Assembly (NCBI RefSeq): GCF_018333235.1
Contig: NZ_BORP01000005.1
Coordinates: forward strand, 124,001 to 188,000
Length of the DNA: 64,000 bases
DNA from: Ornithinibacillus bavariensis
GTDB lineage: Bacteria > Bacillota > Bacilli > Bacillales > Amphibacillaceae
Direction: 5' to 3'
A program made the position numbers and the translations under genes. Of this stretch, positions 28,155-36,481 are shown one piece after another. The notes beneath the pieces were generated by a model, which made no database searches, was not told where the DNA came from, and saw only the letters and a program-made list of their open reading frames with translations. Numbering within the stretch: the stretch's first letter is position 1; each line of letters begins with the position of its first letter.

Positions 28155-29183
28155 TTAAAAAATATGATAAAAATATTCTGCATTTAAATTTACCTTTAAC
28201 TCTTTAGCAACCAATCTCATAATATCCCAAGAAAAACAGTAAAATTTCCAATATGTTATTTTATCATCTGCTGTCTCTATGTAATGAACGTTATTCAAGT
28301 AAAGCTGATTATCGTGTTTCATTTCTAATTCAATAACTACTGGGCGACCCCATAGCATTTTGTATTCAGATACAATAATATGTTGATTTTTTACAATCTC
28401 GTGCCAATCCTTTAGAGAGTTTTTCTTCGTTTCATCAGATCCCAATTCAATGCCAGAGTGAGTAATGTCAGTAACTATATTTTCATCTAATATAGATGAA
28501 ATTAATTTTGGATCTTTTCTTCTAAACCCTTCCAGTAAAATTTCTATTGCTTTATTAAACGCAATATCCTTTGTGTTCGTTTTAACCTTTTGTGTTTCAT
28601 TTTTCTCTCCTTTCCGCAGTTTTTCTCTTGCTCTACTTAAATTTGTGTGTATTGCTCCTTCAGTCGTTCCAATAATCTCTGCAACTTCTTTTCCTTTATA
28701 TTTAAAAGCATCTGATAATATCAGTACAACATACTGCATAGGAGTAAGATTTGACACCAAGAAATCAATGTTTTCGAACAGTTGGAACTCACCTTCATAA
28801 GGCACATTCTTTAAAGATTCTTCATTACCTGAGAAACTTATGATTCTTTCTCTTCTTCTTTGATCTATATATAGGTTTGTTGCAATTTTAAATAAATATG
28901 ATTTCGTTTTTACTGGCTGATATAATTTTGCTATTACTGAAAAGGACTTCAACAATGTATCTTGAACTAAATCTTCTGCATCCCAAGGATTACGCGTTAA
29001 ACTATAACAATATCTCCACAAATCTGACCGATATGGTTCAATTTTTTCTTTAAAGTCCTTTTCTAAATTTCTTAAATTATCACTTAGATTATTTAGGTTA
29101 TCGATTCTCAAATTTCTCACCTGCTTAGATATTAATTTTGTATCTCCATCTTTGAAAAAACTGCCCTGTTCGATTACGTACAT
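28155..29183 (-). CDS. ECF-type sigma factor with C-terminal NTF2-like domain (second copy)
   Basis: Up to 342 residues. Region 2 has WDAEDLVQDTLLKSF and SYLFKIATNLYIDQRRRER. Region 4 has KGKEVAEIIGTTEGAIHTNL. A long SnoaL/NTF2-like tail ends MRLVAKELKVNLNAEYFYHIF, which parallels the tail end of the first copy (FMQYVAKELGLPLEP). The ATG at 29183 has only a weak ribosome site. A later in-frame start before EKDFKEKIEPYRSDLW would give a family-like N-terminus, so the first 40 residues are uncertain. The two copies are paralogues, not recent duplicates. Confidence 0.8.
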   Translation of the reverse strand: MYVIEQGSFFKDGDTKLISKQVRNLRIDNLNNLSDNLRNLEKDFKEKIEPYRSDLWRYCYSLTRNPWDAEDLVQDTLLKSFSVIAKLYQPVKTKSYLFKIATNLYIDQRRRERIISFSGNEESLKNVPYEGEFQLFENIDFLVSNLTPMQYVVLILSDAFKYKGKEVAEIIGTTEGAIHTNLSRAREKLRKGEKNETQKVKTNTKDIAFNKAIEILLEGFRRKDPKLISSILDENIVTDITHSGIELGSDETKKNSLKDWHEIVKNQHIIVSEYKMLWGRPVVIELEMKHDNQLYLNNVHYIETADDKITYWKFYCFSWDIMRLVAKELKVNLNAEYFYHIF

Positions 29184-29331
29184 GGTTTCACAACTCTTTT
29201 ATATTAACATAAGAGTCTAAGTAAACTGATACTGATATAAAATCCAACCCGAATAGCTTACTATCAAAGATAAATACTTACTTTCAGATAATACTACTTA
29301 TAGTTCCTTTCAAAAAAAATTGATAAGAAAA

Positions 29332-29372
29332 AAGAACCGAGGAAGCATACCTGTGATACGTCCACGGTTCTT
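29332..29372 (-). terminator. Terminator of the small membrane-protein gene
   Basis: Stem AAGAACCG / CGGTTCTT with a 25-nt loop, followed on the minus strand by TTTTTTC. It lies 155 bp past the stop at 29527. The intervening bases show no gene. Confidence 0.6.
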
Positions 29373-29526
29373 GATTGATTTCAGTAATGAAACAACTATT
29401 GAAAAGATATTGATTTATATTGTTAAAGCATAATTGAAAGAAAAACGATAAAGGTTACACTGTATCGGACTATTAATTAAGGTCATATTAAAACTAACAA
29501 TAGATTTACAAAGGATTCTCTTTCGC

Positions 29527-29709
29527 TTATCTGTCCTTGTTCTTTGTTGATAGGACAAAAGCTATCAATGCAAAGCCACTAAAAATCGATGTTGGGATTC
29601 CATATCCTAATAGATATTCAGAGGTATAACCAGAGGTTAAAACAAAAATAAACATGCCCAAACTAATAAGTAATATTATTAAAACAAACATAGAGATTCT
29701 ATTAAGCAT
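29527..29709 (-). CDS. Small two-helix membrane protein
   Basis: A 60-residue protein starting MLNRISMFVLIILLISLGMF with two predicted membrane helices (about 5-25 and 35-53) and a charged C-terminus STKNKDR. The start at 29709 is chosen for GGAGG six bases upstream; the frame runs 11 codons further without a ribosome site. No family is recognised. It lies in an AT-rich accessory stretch. Confidence 0.55.
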   Translation of the reverse strand: MLNRISMFVLIILLISLGMFIFVLTSGYTSEYLLGYGIPTSIFSGFALIAFVLSTKNKDR

Positions 29710-29841
29710 ACTATTCCTCCATATCTTCTTATTTAGTAACACTGAATCATGATTAATTAATTAAAGTTTGGTTGACAAATAGAACACTTATTAGGAGTAA
29801 AATAATCATGTTTTAGAGTTGTTCTAAATAGTTTAAAAAAG

Positions 29842-30237
29842 CTATTCATTCGTTATCTCAAAAAACTCCCCATTAATTGTTAGATAAGCATCTTCATTTT
29901 CCGTTAAATCCACTGCAGAATCCTTAGATATAAATACAACCGTTACTGACTTATCTTCATTTATTTCAACCGGAAAACTTAACCTCTTGCTCGTCTCCCA
30001 ACCTTCTGGGGCTTGTATCGTAGTATATTCCATCACTTCCACTTCAACATCTTGATAGACTGGCAATTCAACTAATTCAAGTGTCATAGAATCTTTTGGA
30101 TGGATATTTAACACGAAATAGGATGTATCTCCTTCTTTATAAGTACCTGTTGAATACGAAAGTTGATCGAAGTCGATGTTATTGTTGCATCCTGCCAACA
30201 TAGTTAACAACAAAACGAGAAAAATACTTTTACTCAT
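29842..30237 (-). CDS. Small lipoprotein, unrecognised
   Basis: About 131 residues with a lipoprotein signal MSKSIFLVLLLTMLAGCNNN (Cys17) and a small, acidic beta-rich domain ending NGEFFEITNE. The start is ATG 30237 with GGGAAAGG upstream; GTG codons just before overlap that site. No named family is recognised. It sits next to decayed genes and is itself intact. Confidence 0.65.
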   Translation of the reverse strand: MSKSIFLVLLLTMLAGCNNNIDFDQLSYSTGTYKEGDTSYFVLNIHPKDSMTLELVELPVYQDVEVEVMEYTTIQAPEGWETSKRLSFPVEINEDKSVTVVFISKDSAVDLTENEDAYLTINGEFFEITNE

Positions 30238-30356
30238 TACCTTTCCCACCACGTCTTCACAACCTTTAATTTCTTACCTTTTTTGGCTAACAGAATATTT
30301 CGATTTATCTTCATAAGTAACTGTTACTTTACGTATAAATTCACATTCTATTTCTA

Positions 30357-30863
30357 TTAATAGTTAGCTGCTTCTAATCGTTGTTTAATCTTTTCCGATA
30401 TTTCAGGGTTATCTTTACCATGAAACGTATCATATAAGTCACGCATTGAACCCCTAAAGTGCTCAAGATCCTCATAATATAACTAATTTTGTTTAGCCGA
30501 TTCTTGTAGATTTCTACATCCTCATCGGAAACTTTCTCCTCTTGTAATGCCTTATCAATAGACCTCGAAATACATTTCTCCCACTTCTGAAATAGGAAGC
30601 CTAAAATGGTCAAATTGACTTTGCTTATTAATTGTTTCAATTCTAAAGGATCCTATTAAATCCAAGCCATGCTCTGTTTGAAGCGCCTCCTGCATAATCG
30701 AAAGCATATCTCTAACCGAATAACGTGTATCCTGAATTAACAGTAAATAATCATAACCCACCTCAACCTTCATTCTCTTCGCTTCTTTATAAAAATGGGA
30801 ACTAGTAAAAACCAACACAATCACTAACACACTTAACAACTTAATTATTATGTTTTTTTTCAC
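30357..30863 (-). pseudogene. Frameshifted gene for an N-terminally anchored protein
   Basis: One protein can be followed through three frames on the minus strand. It begins at GTG 30863 (GGGGGA ribosome site) with KKNIIIKLLSVLVIVLVFTS, an export or anchor segment, and runs to EMYFEVY. It then shifts to SIDKALQEEKVSDEDVEIYK and RLNKIS. It shifts again to YYEDLEHFRGSMRDLYDTFH and ends EKIKQRLEAANY at 30357-30359. Two single-base events disrupt it, near 30565 and near 30482. The family is not recognised. Unless these are assembly errors, the gene is dead. Confidence 0.65.
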
Positions 30864-31058
30864 ATTATTATCCCCCACTCTATATAAAAAAATATTTCTT
30901 TGAAATTTTCTTGTTCTTTGTCCTAACTCCCCCGTTAACACAACATCTTAATAATTAAATATTAACATAATATTCAAAACAAACATAAAAATAAAGACCA
31001 TCACACTTGATGATCCTTTATTTCACTATCACACCTGATAGCTTAATAGTAACAGTAA

Positions 31059-31157
31059 TTAATCAGCATTAATAGAATGTTTCCCGTTTTTCTTATACCA
31101 GTTCAACGCTTTTACTTCTATTTCTCTAACAAGATGTTCCTTAGTTGCTTCCTAAAA
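31059..31157 (-). pseudogene. Gene tail remnant
   Basis: A short protein-like minus-strand stretch (ATKEHLVREIEVKALNWYKK, then NGKHSINAD and a stop at 31059) is preceded in frame by a stop with no start signal. It looks like the C-terminus of a lost gene. The family is not recognised. Confidence 0.4.
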
Positions 31158-31204
31158 TAGCATGTATAATTTAGTTATGTTAGTTTTGAAATTAGGAGGG
31201 ATTA

Positions 31205-31429
31205 ATGATGATTCAAAGCTCTATAGATAATAAAATCACTGACAAAAATAAACTTAAGATTTTGACATGGAATATTAGACATGGAGGAACAAAGTATACA
31301 CTAGACAAAATTATTCAATCACTTATCTTTCACAATGCAGATGTAGTAGTATTAACAGAATTTAGAAATAACGATAATGACTTTAATATTGTATGGAGAA
31401 AGTACAAAATTATAAAAAGCGTTATCTAA
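31205..31429 (+). pseudogene. Truncated endonuclease/exonuclease/phosphatase family gene
   Basis: 74 codons with a good ribosome site (TTAGGAGGGATTAATG). The product carries the first two EEP-superfamily motifs: LKILTWNIRHGG (metal-binding Asn of WN) and NADVVVLTEFRNN (catalytic Glu). EEP proteins need about 220-280 residues, including the DxN and SDH motifs, which are absent here. The frame stops at 31429. No continuation is visible in the 128 bp before the next gene, so this is a 3'-truncated remnant. Confidence 0.7.
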
Positions 31430-31557
31430 CTAGGAATCGGTAAGAACTTCAACAATCTTTCTAGCGTAATGTTACAAAATTTAATAAATTTGTTAGAAAA
31501 AATAATATATTTGTTATAATATGAATAGTCAGGAAATATTAGAGAGCGAGGGATAGT

Positions 31558-32859
31558 GTGTCTGGAATAGGTGTTCTATTAAAATACTATCGGACTCAAA
31601 AGAAAAAGACACAAACTGACTTATGTATGGGAATATGTACGCCTTCTTATTTAAGCAGGATAGAGAATAACCTAATTGAAGCTGATGATGAAATTTATAG
31701 TCTATTGTTTGAAAGGCTAGACTTATCATATGAAAAAATAATACAGGATAATTGTAATTTGGATCAACGATTAGAAGAATGGTATAAAGACATGTTCTTC
31801 CAAAAAGAGTCCAAGGAAAATATTGAGGAACTTAAAGGATTATGTATGATTTCTAGTCCGGATATTCTTATTAAATTCGAAATTACTTATTGTAGATATC
31901 TAATATTGACTCAGGATATTGAATTATCACTTAATAAGATTAATAGTCTTAGAAAGTTAAGCATACCCGCAGAAAACAACAGAAATTACTTCTTATATGT
32001 TAATGTGCTTTTATTATACCACTTTAGAGTAAAAGAGTATTCAGAAGCGTTGAGAATTGGAATAAAAGCTTCCAACACAGATGGTTTTGAATCTTTAGGA
32101 AAAGACTATGAGGTAGGTGCTTTTTATTATAATTTAGCTCTTAATTATAAAAATCTATACATATACGATAAAAGTAGATATTACGCAGAAAAAGCTTTAA
32201 GGCTGTTCCTTGATAACTATTATCTAGAATTAGCGATTGATTGTCAAATTCTATTGGGAATTAGTTTTAATAATACTGGGAATTGGAGCGATTCCTTGCG
32301 TTCCTATTTAAAAGCAAAACGGTTACTAAACTATTTACCCGAAAAATATCATGACACTTATCTTGGAATGATAGAAAACAATATTGGTTATTGCTATCAA
32401 AGAATCGGTGAATACGAAAAGGCAATAAATTATTATTCGAAAAGCTTAATATATAAAAAGGATAATGAACAACTACTTACATTGATTAATTTAGTACATT
32501 GTCATCATCTTTTAGGGAATTCTAGTAAATCTAAAAAATTATTGATAAAGTCATTAGGTTTAAGAACTGCTAGTAGACCTGTTAATCTCTCATTACAATT
32601 AGATTTTATGAGTTTGATTATACTAGAAGATATTCTTTCTCTAGAAGAAATAATAGAATTGGAACAAATATTTGAAGAGTTAGTTAAAAGAAATTTCCAA
32701 GATGCTATTATTCATTACGGTGAGACGTTAGCTAAATTGTTTGAAAAATATCACCACTATAAAAAAGCTGCTAAGGTTTATAAATCCATATTATATACTA
32801 ATAAGGGGAACTTATCTGGTAACAATCCACGTATTCAGAGAAAAACCAAATATTTCTAA
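31558..32859 (+). CDS. NprR/RNPP-like peptide-responsive regulator (XRE HTH + TPR), cassette 1
   Basis: A 433-residue protein. The N-terminal XRE-type helix-turn-helix (about 1-60) includes TQTDLCMGICTPSYLSRIEN. The rest is helical with tetratricopeptide-like repeats, clearest at ENNIGYCYQRIGEYEKAINY. Length and plan match NprR-type members of the RNPP family (Rap/NprR/PlcR/PrgX), which bind imported signal peptides with their TPR groove. The start is a GTG behind GCGAGGG. A 44-residue exported peptide gene follows 36 bp downstream. A paralogue with the same plan is at 47092-48357. Peptide control is inferred from architecture and context, not shown. Confidence 0.82.
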   Translation: MSGIGVLLKYYRTQKKKTQTDLCMGICTPSYLSRIENNLIEADDEIYSLLFERLDLSYEKIIQDNCNLDQRLEEWYKDMFFQKESKENIEELKGLCMISSPDILIKFEITYCRYLILTQDIELSLNKINSLRKLSIPAENNRNYFLYVNVLLLYHFRVKEYSEALRIGIKASNTDGFESLGKDYEVGAFYYNLALNYKNLYIYDKSRYYAEKALRLFLDNYYLELAIDCQILLGISFNNTGNWSDSLRSYLKAKRLLNYLPEKYHDTYLGMIENNIGYCYQRIGEYEKAINYYSKSLIYKKDNEQLLTLINLVHCHHLLGNSSKSKKLLIKSLGLRTASRPVNLSLQLDFMSLIILEDILSLEEIIELEQIFEELVKRNFQDAIIHYGETLAKLFEKYHHYKKAAKVYKSILYTNKGNLSGNNPRIQRKTKYF

Positions 32860-32895
32860 ATATATGGTTGAATAATATAGAGGGGAGGGACATTA

Positions 32896-33030
32896 ATGAA
32901 AAAAATATTATTAACGTTAGCATTGATGTTAGGGATATACTTTCTTCTGAGTCCGAATCCTTATATAGAAGCATCCATCTTTGAAGAAGATCCAGGTCCA
33001 ATGGATATTGACTATGATAAAGGAGAATAA
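32896..33030 (+). CDS. Exported pro-peptide, candidate Phr/NprX-like signal, cassette 1
   Basis: A 44-residue ORF with a strong ribosome site (GGGGAGGGACATTA before ATG) and its own terminator directly after the stop. The product starts MKKILLTLALMLGIYFLL, a Sec signal, and continues SPNPYIEAS. It ends with a short acidic tail IFEEDPGPMDIDYDKGE that would be released outside. Size, signal peptide and position directly after an RNPP-type regulator match the pro-peptides NprX, PapR and Phr. Which residues form the mature signal is unknown; the C-terminal tail is the likeliest source. Confidence 0.72.
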   Translation: MKKILLTLALMLGIYFLLSPNPYIEASIFEEDPGPMDIDYDKGE

Positions 33031-33085
33031 CTAATAAAACCCTTAAGTCTATTAGATTATTTAATAGCCTCAGGGGTTTTATTAG
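33031..33085. terminator. Bidirectional terminator after cassette 1
   Basis: 12-bp perfect outer stem CTAATAAAACCC / GGGTTTTATTAG, with further pairing inside (TCTATTAG region), located between the pro-peptide stop and the convergent secreted-protein gene. Confidence 0.75.
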
Positions 33086-33086
33086 T

Positions 33087-34181
33087 TTAGTAACCTAAAA
33101 CAGAGGTGACTTTTACGTTGTTCAGATCGAAATGTTTACCAGTCCAAACCAACATTTCTGTAGCATTATCTAGGTACTGTGCTGCCGTTCTACTATAACT
33201 TAGTCTTGCTTGTGTTGCATAAGAGAAAGATGTCATATTTCGGAATATATCAAAAGCAGCTACACTTTGAGATACAAACATTACCCATCCCGGAGGTCCA
33301 GAAAATCCTGCAGCAAACGTTATCATTAAAGTTAATAGTTGCCACCAAGAACCTACCTCAGCATAAGTTTCCGCCATCATATGTCGGATAATATATTCTT
33401 TATAGTTATCAATATTTCGTTGGAATTGTGTGAGGCCATCTGCGTTTTTTCGGTTACCAATAGAATTTCCGGTAACCTGTAGGTATCTCTGAGGAGCATA
33501 ACTTAAAGCCTGAACGGTAAAATTACCATTAAAATTATTCGTATTATAATAATTATCGTATGCACCGTTAGCAGCAGTCAAATGGTTGTCTTCTTCAAGT
33601 TGCGCCATTACTTCCTTTGCCATCTTAACTAAATTATCTAGATGTTCTTGGGTGTAACCTTCAGTTTCTTTATAATCTACTTCTTGTAATTGACTTACTT
33701 GTTGGCTCAGGTACTTCGATAACGAATCTTCCTGATTCGCGCTTAATGTAATAATGGGTTGGTCCATGCTTAAATTCTCTATTAATTGTGTTGATGGTTT
33801 ATCCAGTTCGATTTTATTCTTCTTTTCCAGTGCTTTTCCAGTCGATAAATCGTTAATAAATTCTTCGTGCTTGATGGTACTCTTTAAGAAATTCCCATCT
33901 AAATCATAGTGGTCTTCGATCATATAAAGTATAGTTTGAACTTGATTACCATTACGAATCGTTTCGGTAGTTGAGTTTACTTTATTATACCCAACTTTTT
34001 CCCATAAGCCTTCTTTATTTTTTTCAAGAGTTTCCGTTACGAATGCTTCTGTAATTTTATATTCTTTTAATTCGTCTTTTACAGATGTGGAATCTGCTAA
34101 ACTGACAGCGGGTCCAATCATAGTGACTAATAGCGTTAATATGACACTTAACTGTAAAGTTTTACTTAGTATTTTCTTCAT
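33087..34181 (-). CDS. Secreted protein of unknown function, candidate effector or bacteriocin
   Basis: About 364 residues. A Sec signal peptide (MKKILSKTLQLSVILTLLVT, cleavage likely after SLA, residue 29) precedes a long charged region (30-210). The C-terminal part contains one strongly hydrophobic block (WWQLLTLMITFAAGFSGPPG and following, about 275-310) that could insert in membranes. The start is ATG 34181 with AAGGAG nine bases upstream. I recognise no enzyme motif. It is convergent with, and shares a terminator with, the peptide-signalling cassette. A quorum-regulated large bacteriocin (geobacillin 26-like in general plan) is one hypothesis; I cannot confirm family membership by eye. 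Confidence 0.65.
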   Translation of the reverse strand: MKKILSKTLQLSVILTLLVTMIGPAVSLADSTSVKDELKEYKITEAFVTETLEKNKEGLWEKVGYNKVNSTTETIRNGNQVQTILYMIEDHYDLDGNFLKSTIKHEEFINDLSTGKALEKKNKIELDKPSTQLIENLSMDQPIITLSANQEDSLSKYLSQQVSQLQEVDYKETEGYTQEHLDNLVKMAKEVMAQLEEDNHLTAANGAYDNYYNTNNFNGNFTVQALSYAPQRYLQVTGNSIGNRKNADGLTQFQRNIDNYKEYIIRHMMAETYAEVGSWWQLLTLMITFAAGFSGPPGWVMFVSQSVAAFDIFRNMTSFSYATQARLSYSRTAAQYLDNATEMLVWTGKHFDLNNVKVTSVLGY

Positions 34182-34455
34182 CCTTTGCAACTCCTTTTTA
34201 AATTATAGAAACAGTAAATTTCCGTTATGAAATTCTTTACTCACCCCTTTCCTGAAGTTTTGAAATTTCCTGTCCCTAATTTTATTATACATATTTTTCG
34301 CAATGTTCAGATTTAACAAATCGGTACAATTTGACTAGATAATAACGCGACTTTAGGTCAATTTGCGCAACTTTTAAAATGATTAGATATGTTATACTAG
34401 ATTCCTAGTTTATATTAAAATGATTAGTAATAAAGAGGAGGTAGGGAAGTGATTT

Positions 34456-34974
34456 ATGAAAACAAAATCATTTAAGTATAGGAGTTTGATTTATATTTTA
34501 GCTTCTATCACTTTATTTCTCTTGATTCTTTGTCTTGTAGCATATGGGAAGTATACTGATAAAAAAGAAGAATTTGATAAAGTAAGTTTATATTTATATG
34601 AATTAGAAGTTGAAACCCCTTTGGAAGCTATTCTAAATTACATTGGAACAGGACCAATCGAACTAGTTGATTGGGATAAACAGGGATTACATGAAGAACT
34701 CACTTTTCTTTTTAACAATCTTGATAAAGGGTTATTTAATGTCGATTATCTTGGAACAGAAGTAATTCCTGAAGAAACACTTACACAACTTTGGAACTTA
34801 CAAAAAATAATACAGATCATCGTTAACGATACTTCAGAAGATAGTATAAACAATGAAACGAAAGAGAGGATTATAAAACTCACCAATGCTATTAATTCCT
34901 GTGAAATGATAGGGATTAACAGGAGTTGGAATCAAGTACATTCAGAGTTAGAATGTTTATTGAACAATTATTAA
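34456..34974 (+). CDS. Membrane-anchored protein of unknown function
   Basis: A 172-residue protein with one N-terminal membrane helix (about 10-29, LIYILASITLFLLILCLVAY) and a helical acidic domain outside (about 35-172) containing ETPLEAILNYIGTG and WNQVHSELECLLNNY. No family is recognised. It is divergent from the secreted protein gene across 270 bp of AT-rich DNA with promoter-like sites. It could be an immunity or accessory protein for that secreted product, which is only a context inference. It has its own terminator. Confidence 0.6.
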   Translation: MKTKSFKYRSLIYILASITLFLLILCLVAYGKYTDKKEEFDKVSLYLYELEVETPLEAILNYIGTGPIELVDWDKQGLHEELTFLFNNLDKGLFNVDYLGTEVIPEETLTQLWNLQKIIQIIVNDTSEDSINNETKERIIKLTNAINSCEMIGINRSWNQVHSELECLLNNY

Positions 34975-34979
34975 AAAGC

Positions 34980-35013
34980 AAAGATACCTTGCGAATCGAC
35001 GCAGGGTATCTTT
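34980..35013 (+). terminator. Terminator of the 172-residue protein gene
   Basis: AAAGATACC / GGTATCTTT stem with an inner TTGCG/CGCA pairing, six bases after the stop, followed by TTTAATATAA. Confidence 0.65.
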
Positions 35014-35149
35014 AATATAAAAGAAAGATAACTTTATAAAATTCATACAGTATTCGGCCTATAGATATGAGGGCTGCCCCTTCCTTCATTATAGAGAAGA
35101 ATTCATACACTACATACCTTTTCATCCTTGACTAAAAATATAGCCCCTA

Positions 35150-35196
35150 CTTTTGCCTAACTGTAGCAACAATTCTATGCTACAGTTAGGCAAAAG
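35150..35196. repeat. Perfect 19-bp inverted repeat, intergenic
   Basis: CTTTTGCCTAACTGTAGCA and its exact complement flank a 9-nt loop. Neither strand has a good U-run after the stem. It lies in a 301-bp gap between the 34456 gene and the MazG-like remnant; nothing else is seen in that gap. It may be a terminator relic or a small mobile palindrome. Confidence 0.55.
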
Positions 35197-35275
35197 ATGA
35201 TAGGACTTTTTATATTTCAATGTGCGACAATGCATATTAAAACAAGGAATGATCTTCTATTTTTATTAGCACTTT

Positions 35276-35637
35276 TTATATATGATTTTCATGGTCTTTA
35301 GATTCATCTAAAAACTCTTCTAAATTTGGAGATTGATTATATTTAATTGCAGCTTGCTTATCTTTTTTAATAATGGACGTTGTTAGATCAATATGATTTA
35401 TGCTTGCAATGGCCACAGCGTAATGGATAACATCAACTAGCTCATTTTCTAAAGAAGTATTTCCTGTATTTTCCTTTCGCCCTTCTAACTGGTTTAGTAC
35501 CTCTGCTACCTCACCAATCTCTTCTACTAATTTCATAAACAAAGCAGACGAAGTGCGTCCATTTTGTATTTTAGAGCTAGGTAGCTCTGTAACTCATATA
35601 ATGTTAATTGCTTCGTATTTTCTTTGTATTTTCCCAT
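35276..35637 (-). pseudogene. Frameshifted MazG-like nucleotide pyrophosphohydrolase gene
   Basis: From ATG 35637 (GGGGGAG ribosome site) the frame reads MGKYKENTKQLTLYELQSYL and ALKYKMDALR, then runs into a stop. One base off, the frame continues SALFMKLVEEIGEVAEVLNQ and down to 35276. That second part has the MazG hallmark EEIGE...ELVDVIHY metal-binding pattern (E-E-x-x-E with E-x-x-D). The intact product would be about 120 residues, normal for small MazG-like pyrophosphohydrolases. A single indel near 35550 breaks it. Re-initiation at the TTG at 35542 would give only a fragment. Confidence 0.7.
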
Positions 35638-35727
35638 TTTAATACTCCCCCTACAAAATTAAGCATCATCCCTAATGAAGCTGATATTATTTAAACGCTT
35701 CTGCCTATCAATCGAATAAATTGTACA

Positions 35728-35757
35728 AAAAAGGCGGTTAATCCTTCTTGGATTAAC
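35728..35757 (-). terminator. Terminator of the methyltransferase gene
   Basis: Minus strand GTTAATCC-AAGAA-GGATTAAC, then CGCCTTTTTTG, about 60 bp after the stop at 35819. Confidence 0.75.
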
Positions 35758-35818
35758 ACTCCTGATAGTTTAAGTGAGAGTAATCACAAATTTATTATTT
35801 AAAAGCCACAGCTTTAAT

Positions 35819-36481
35819 TTATTTTATCCAGACAACTCCCATTGCCCAACCCATATTATAGAATTGGCATCCGGGCAACAACTTTCCATATAAATCGTAA
35901 TAATCTTGTTCAGATAGATACTTATCTGAGGCTAAATGCTCAAGCCATGATTTAGAAGTGTTGTGTTTAAAAACTCTAATCGCATTTTTCATTCCAAATT
36001 TCAAACAATGGGGTAAAAAATCTTGGATTGCTCCTAATACATAAACATAGGTAGGCGGAGTCTCGACCTCAGATACATTATCAAGAATAACTATTCTTCC
36101 TTCCTCATTCAACAGTTCCTTCATTTGCTGTATCACGCTGGGTATATCATTCAAATGATGAAATGTTGTTCGACTTACAATAAAATCAAACTTCTCATTA
36201 AAATTAAGTTGTTCTGCATTCATATTTAAATAAACCGTATTTGTTAGTTGACGCTTCGATTTGGCAAGATTAAGCATCTCATTAGAAATATCAATCCCTA
36301 TAACTTCATCATAATAACTTGCTAACTTCTCCACTAACAAACCCGAACCACAACCGATATCTAATGCCCTGCCTTTCTCTGGAAACATATTAGACAAAGA
36401 GAATGAATAATCATTTAAAAGAGCGTTCACGAAGTCGTATTCTTCTGCAACTTTATCAAACTGTGATTCTGCTGTATTCAA
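35819..36481 (-). CDS. Class I SAM-dependent methyltransferase
   Basis: About 220 residues with motif I ALDIGCGSGLLVEKL (about 38-52), motif II acidic end in VIGIDISNEML, and post-motif FDFIVSRTTFHHLNDIPSVI, the UbiE/BioC-type class I methyltransferase pattern. The substrate is unknown. A TTG start at 36481 (MNTAESQFDKVAEEY) fits the GTGGGG ribosome site; a GTG at 36493 gives four more residues and is the alternative. It is monocistronic with a clear terminator. Confidence 0.82.
   Translation of the reverse strand: MNTAESQFDKVAEEYDFVNALLNDYSFSLSNMFPEKGRALDIGCGSGLLVEKLASYYDEVIGIDISNEMLNLAKSKRQLTNTVYLNMNAEQLNFNEKFDFIVSRTTFHHLNDIPSVIQQMKELLNEEGRIVILDNVSEVETPPTYVYVLGAIQDFLPHCLKFGMKNAIRVFKHNTSKSWLEHLASDKYLSEQDYYDLYGKLLPGCQFYNMGWAMGVVWIK

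Noticed and set aside
31558-32859. Phage arbitrium (AimR) identity for the cassette 1 regulator
   Set aside because: The plan is similar, but no phage genes surround it and the length is closer to NprR. A generic RNPP-like call is safer.
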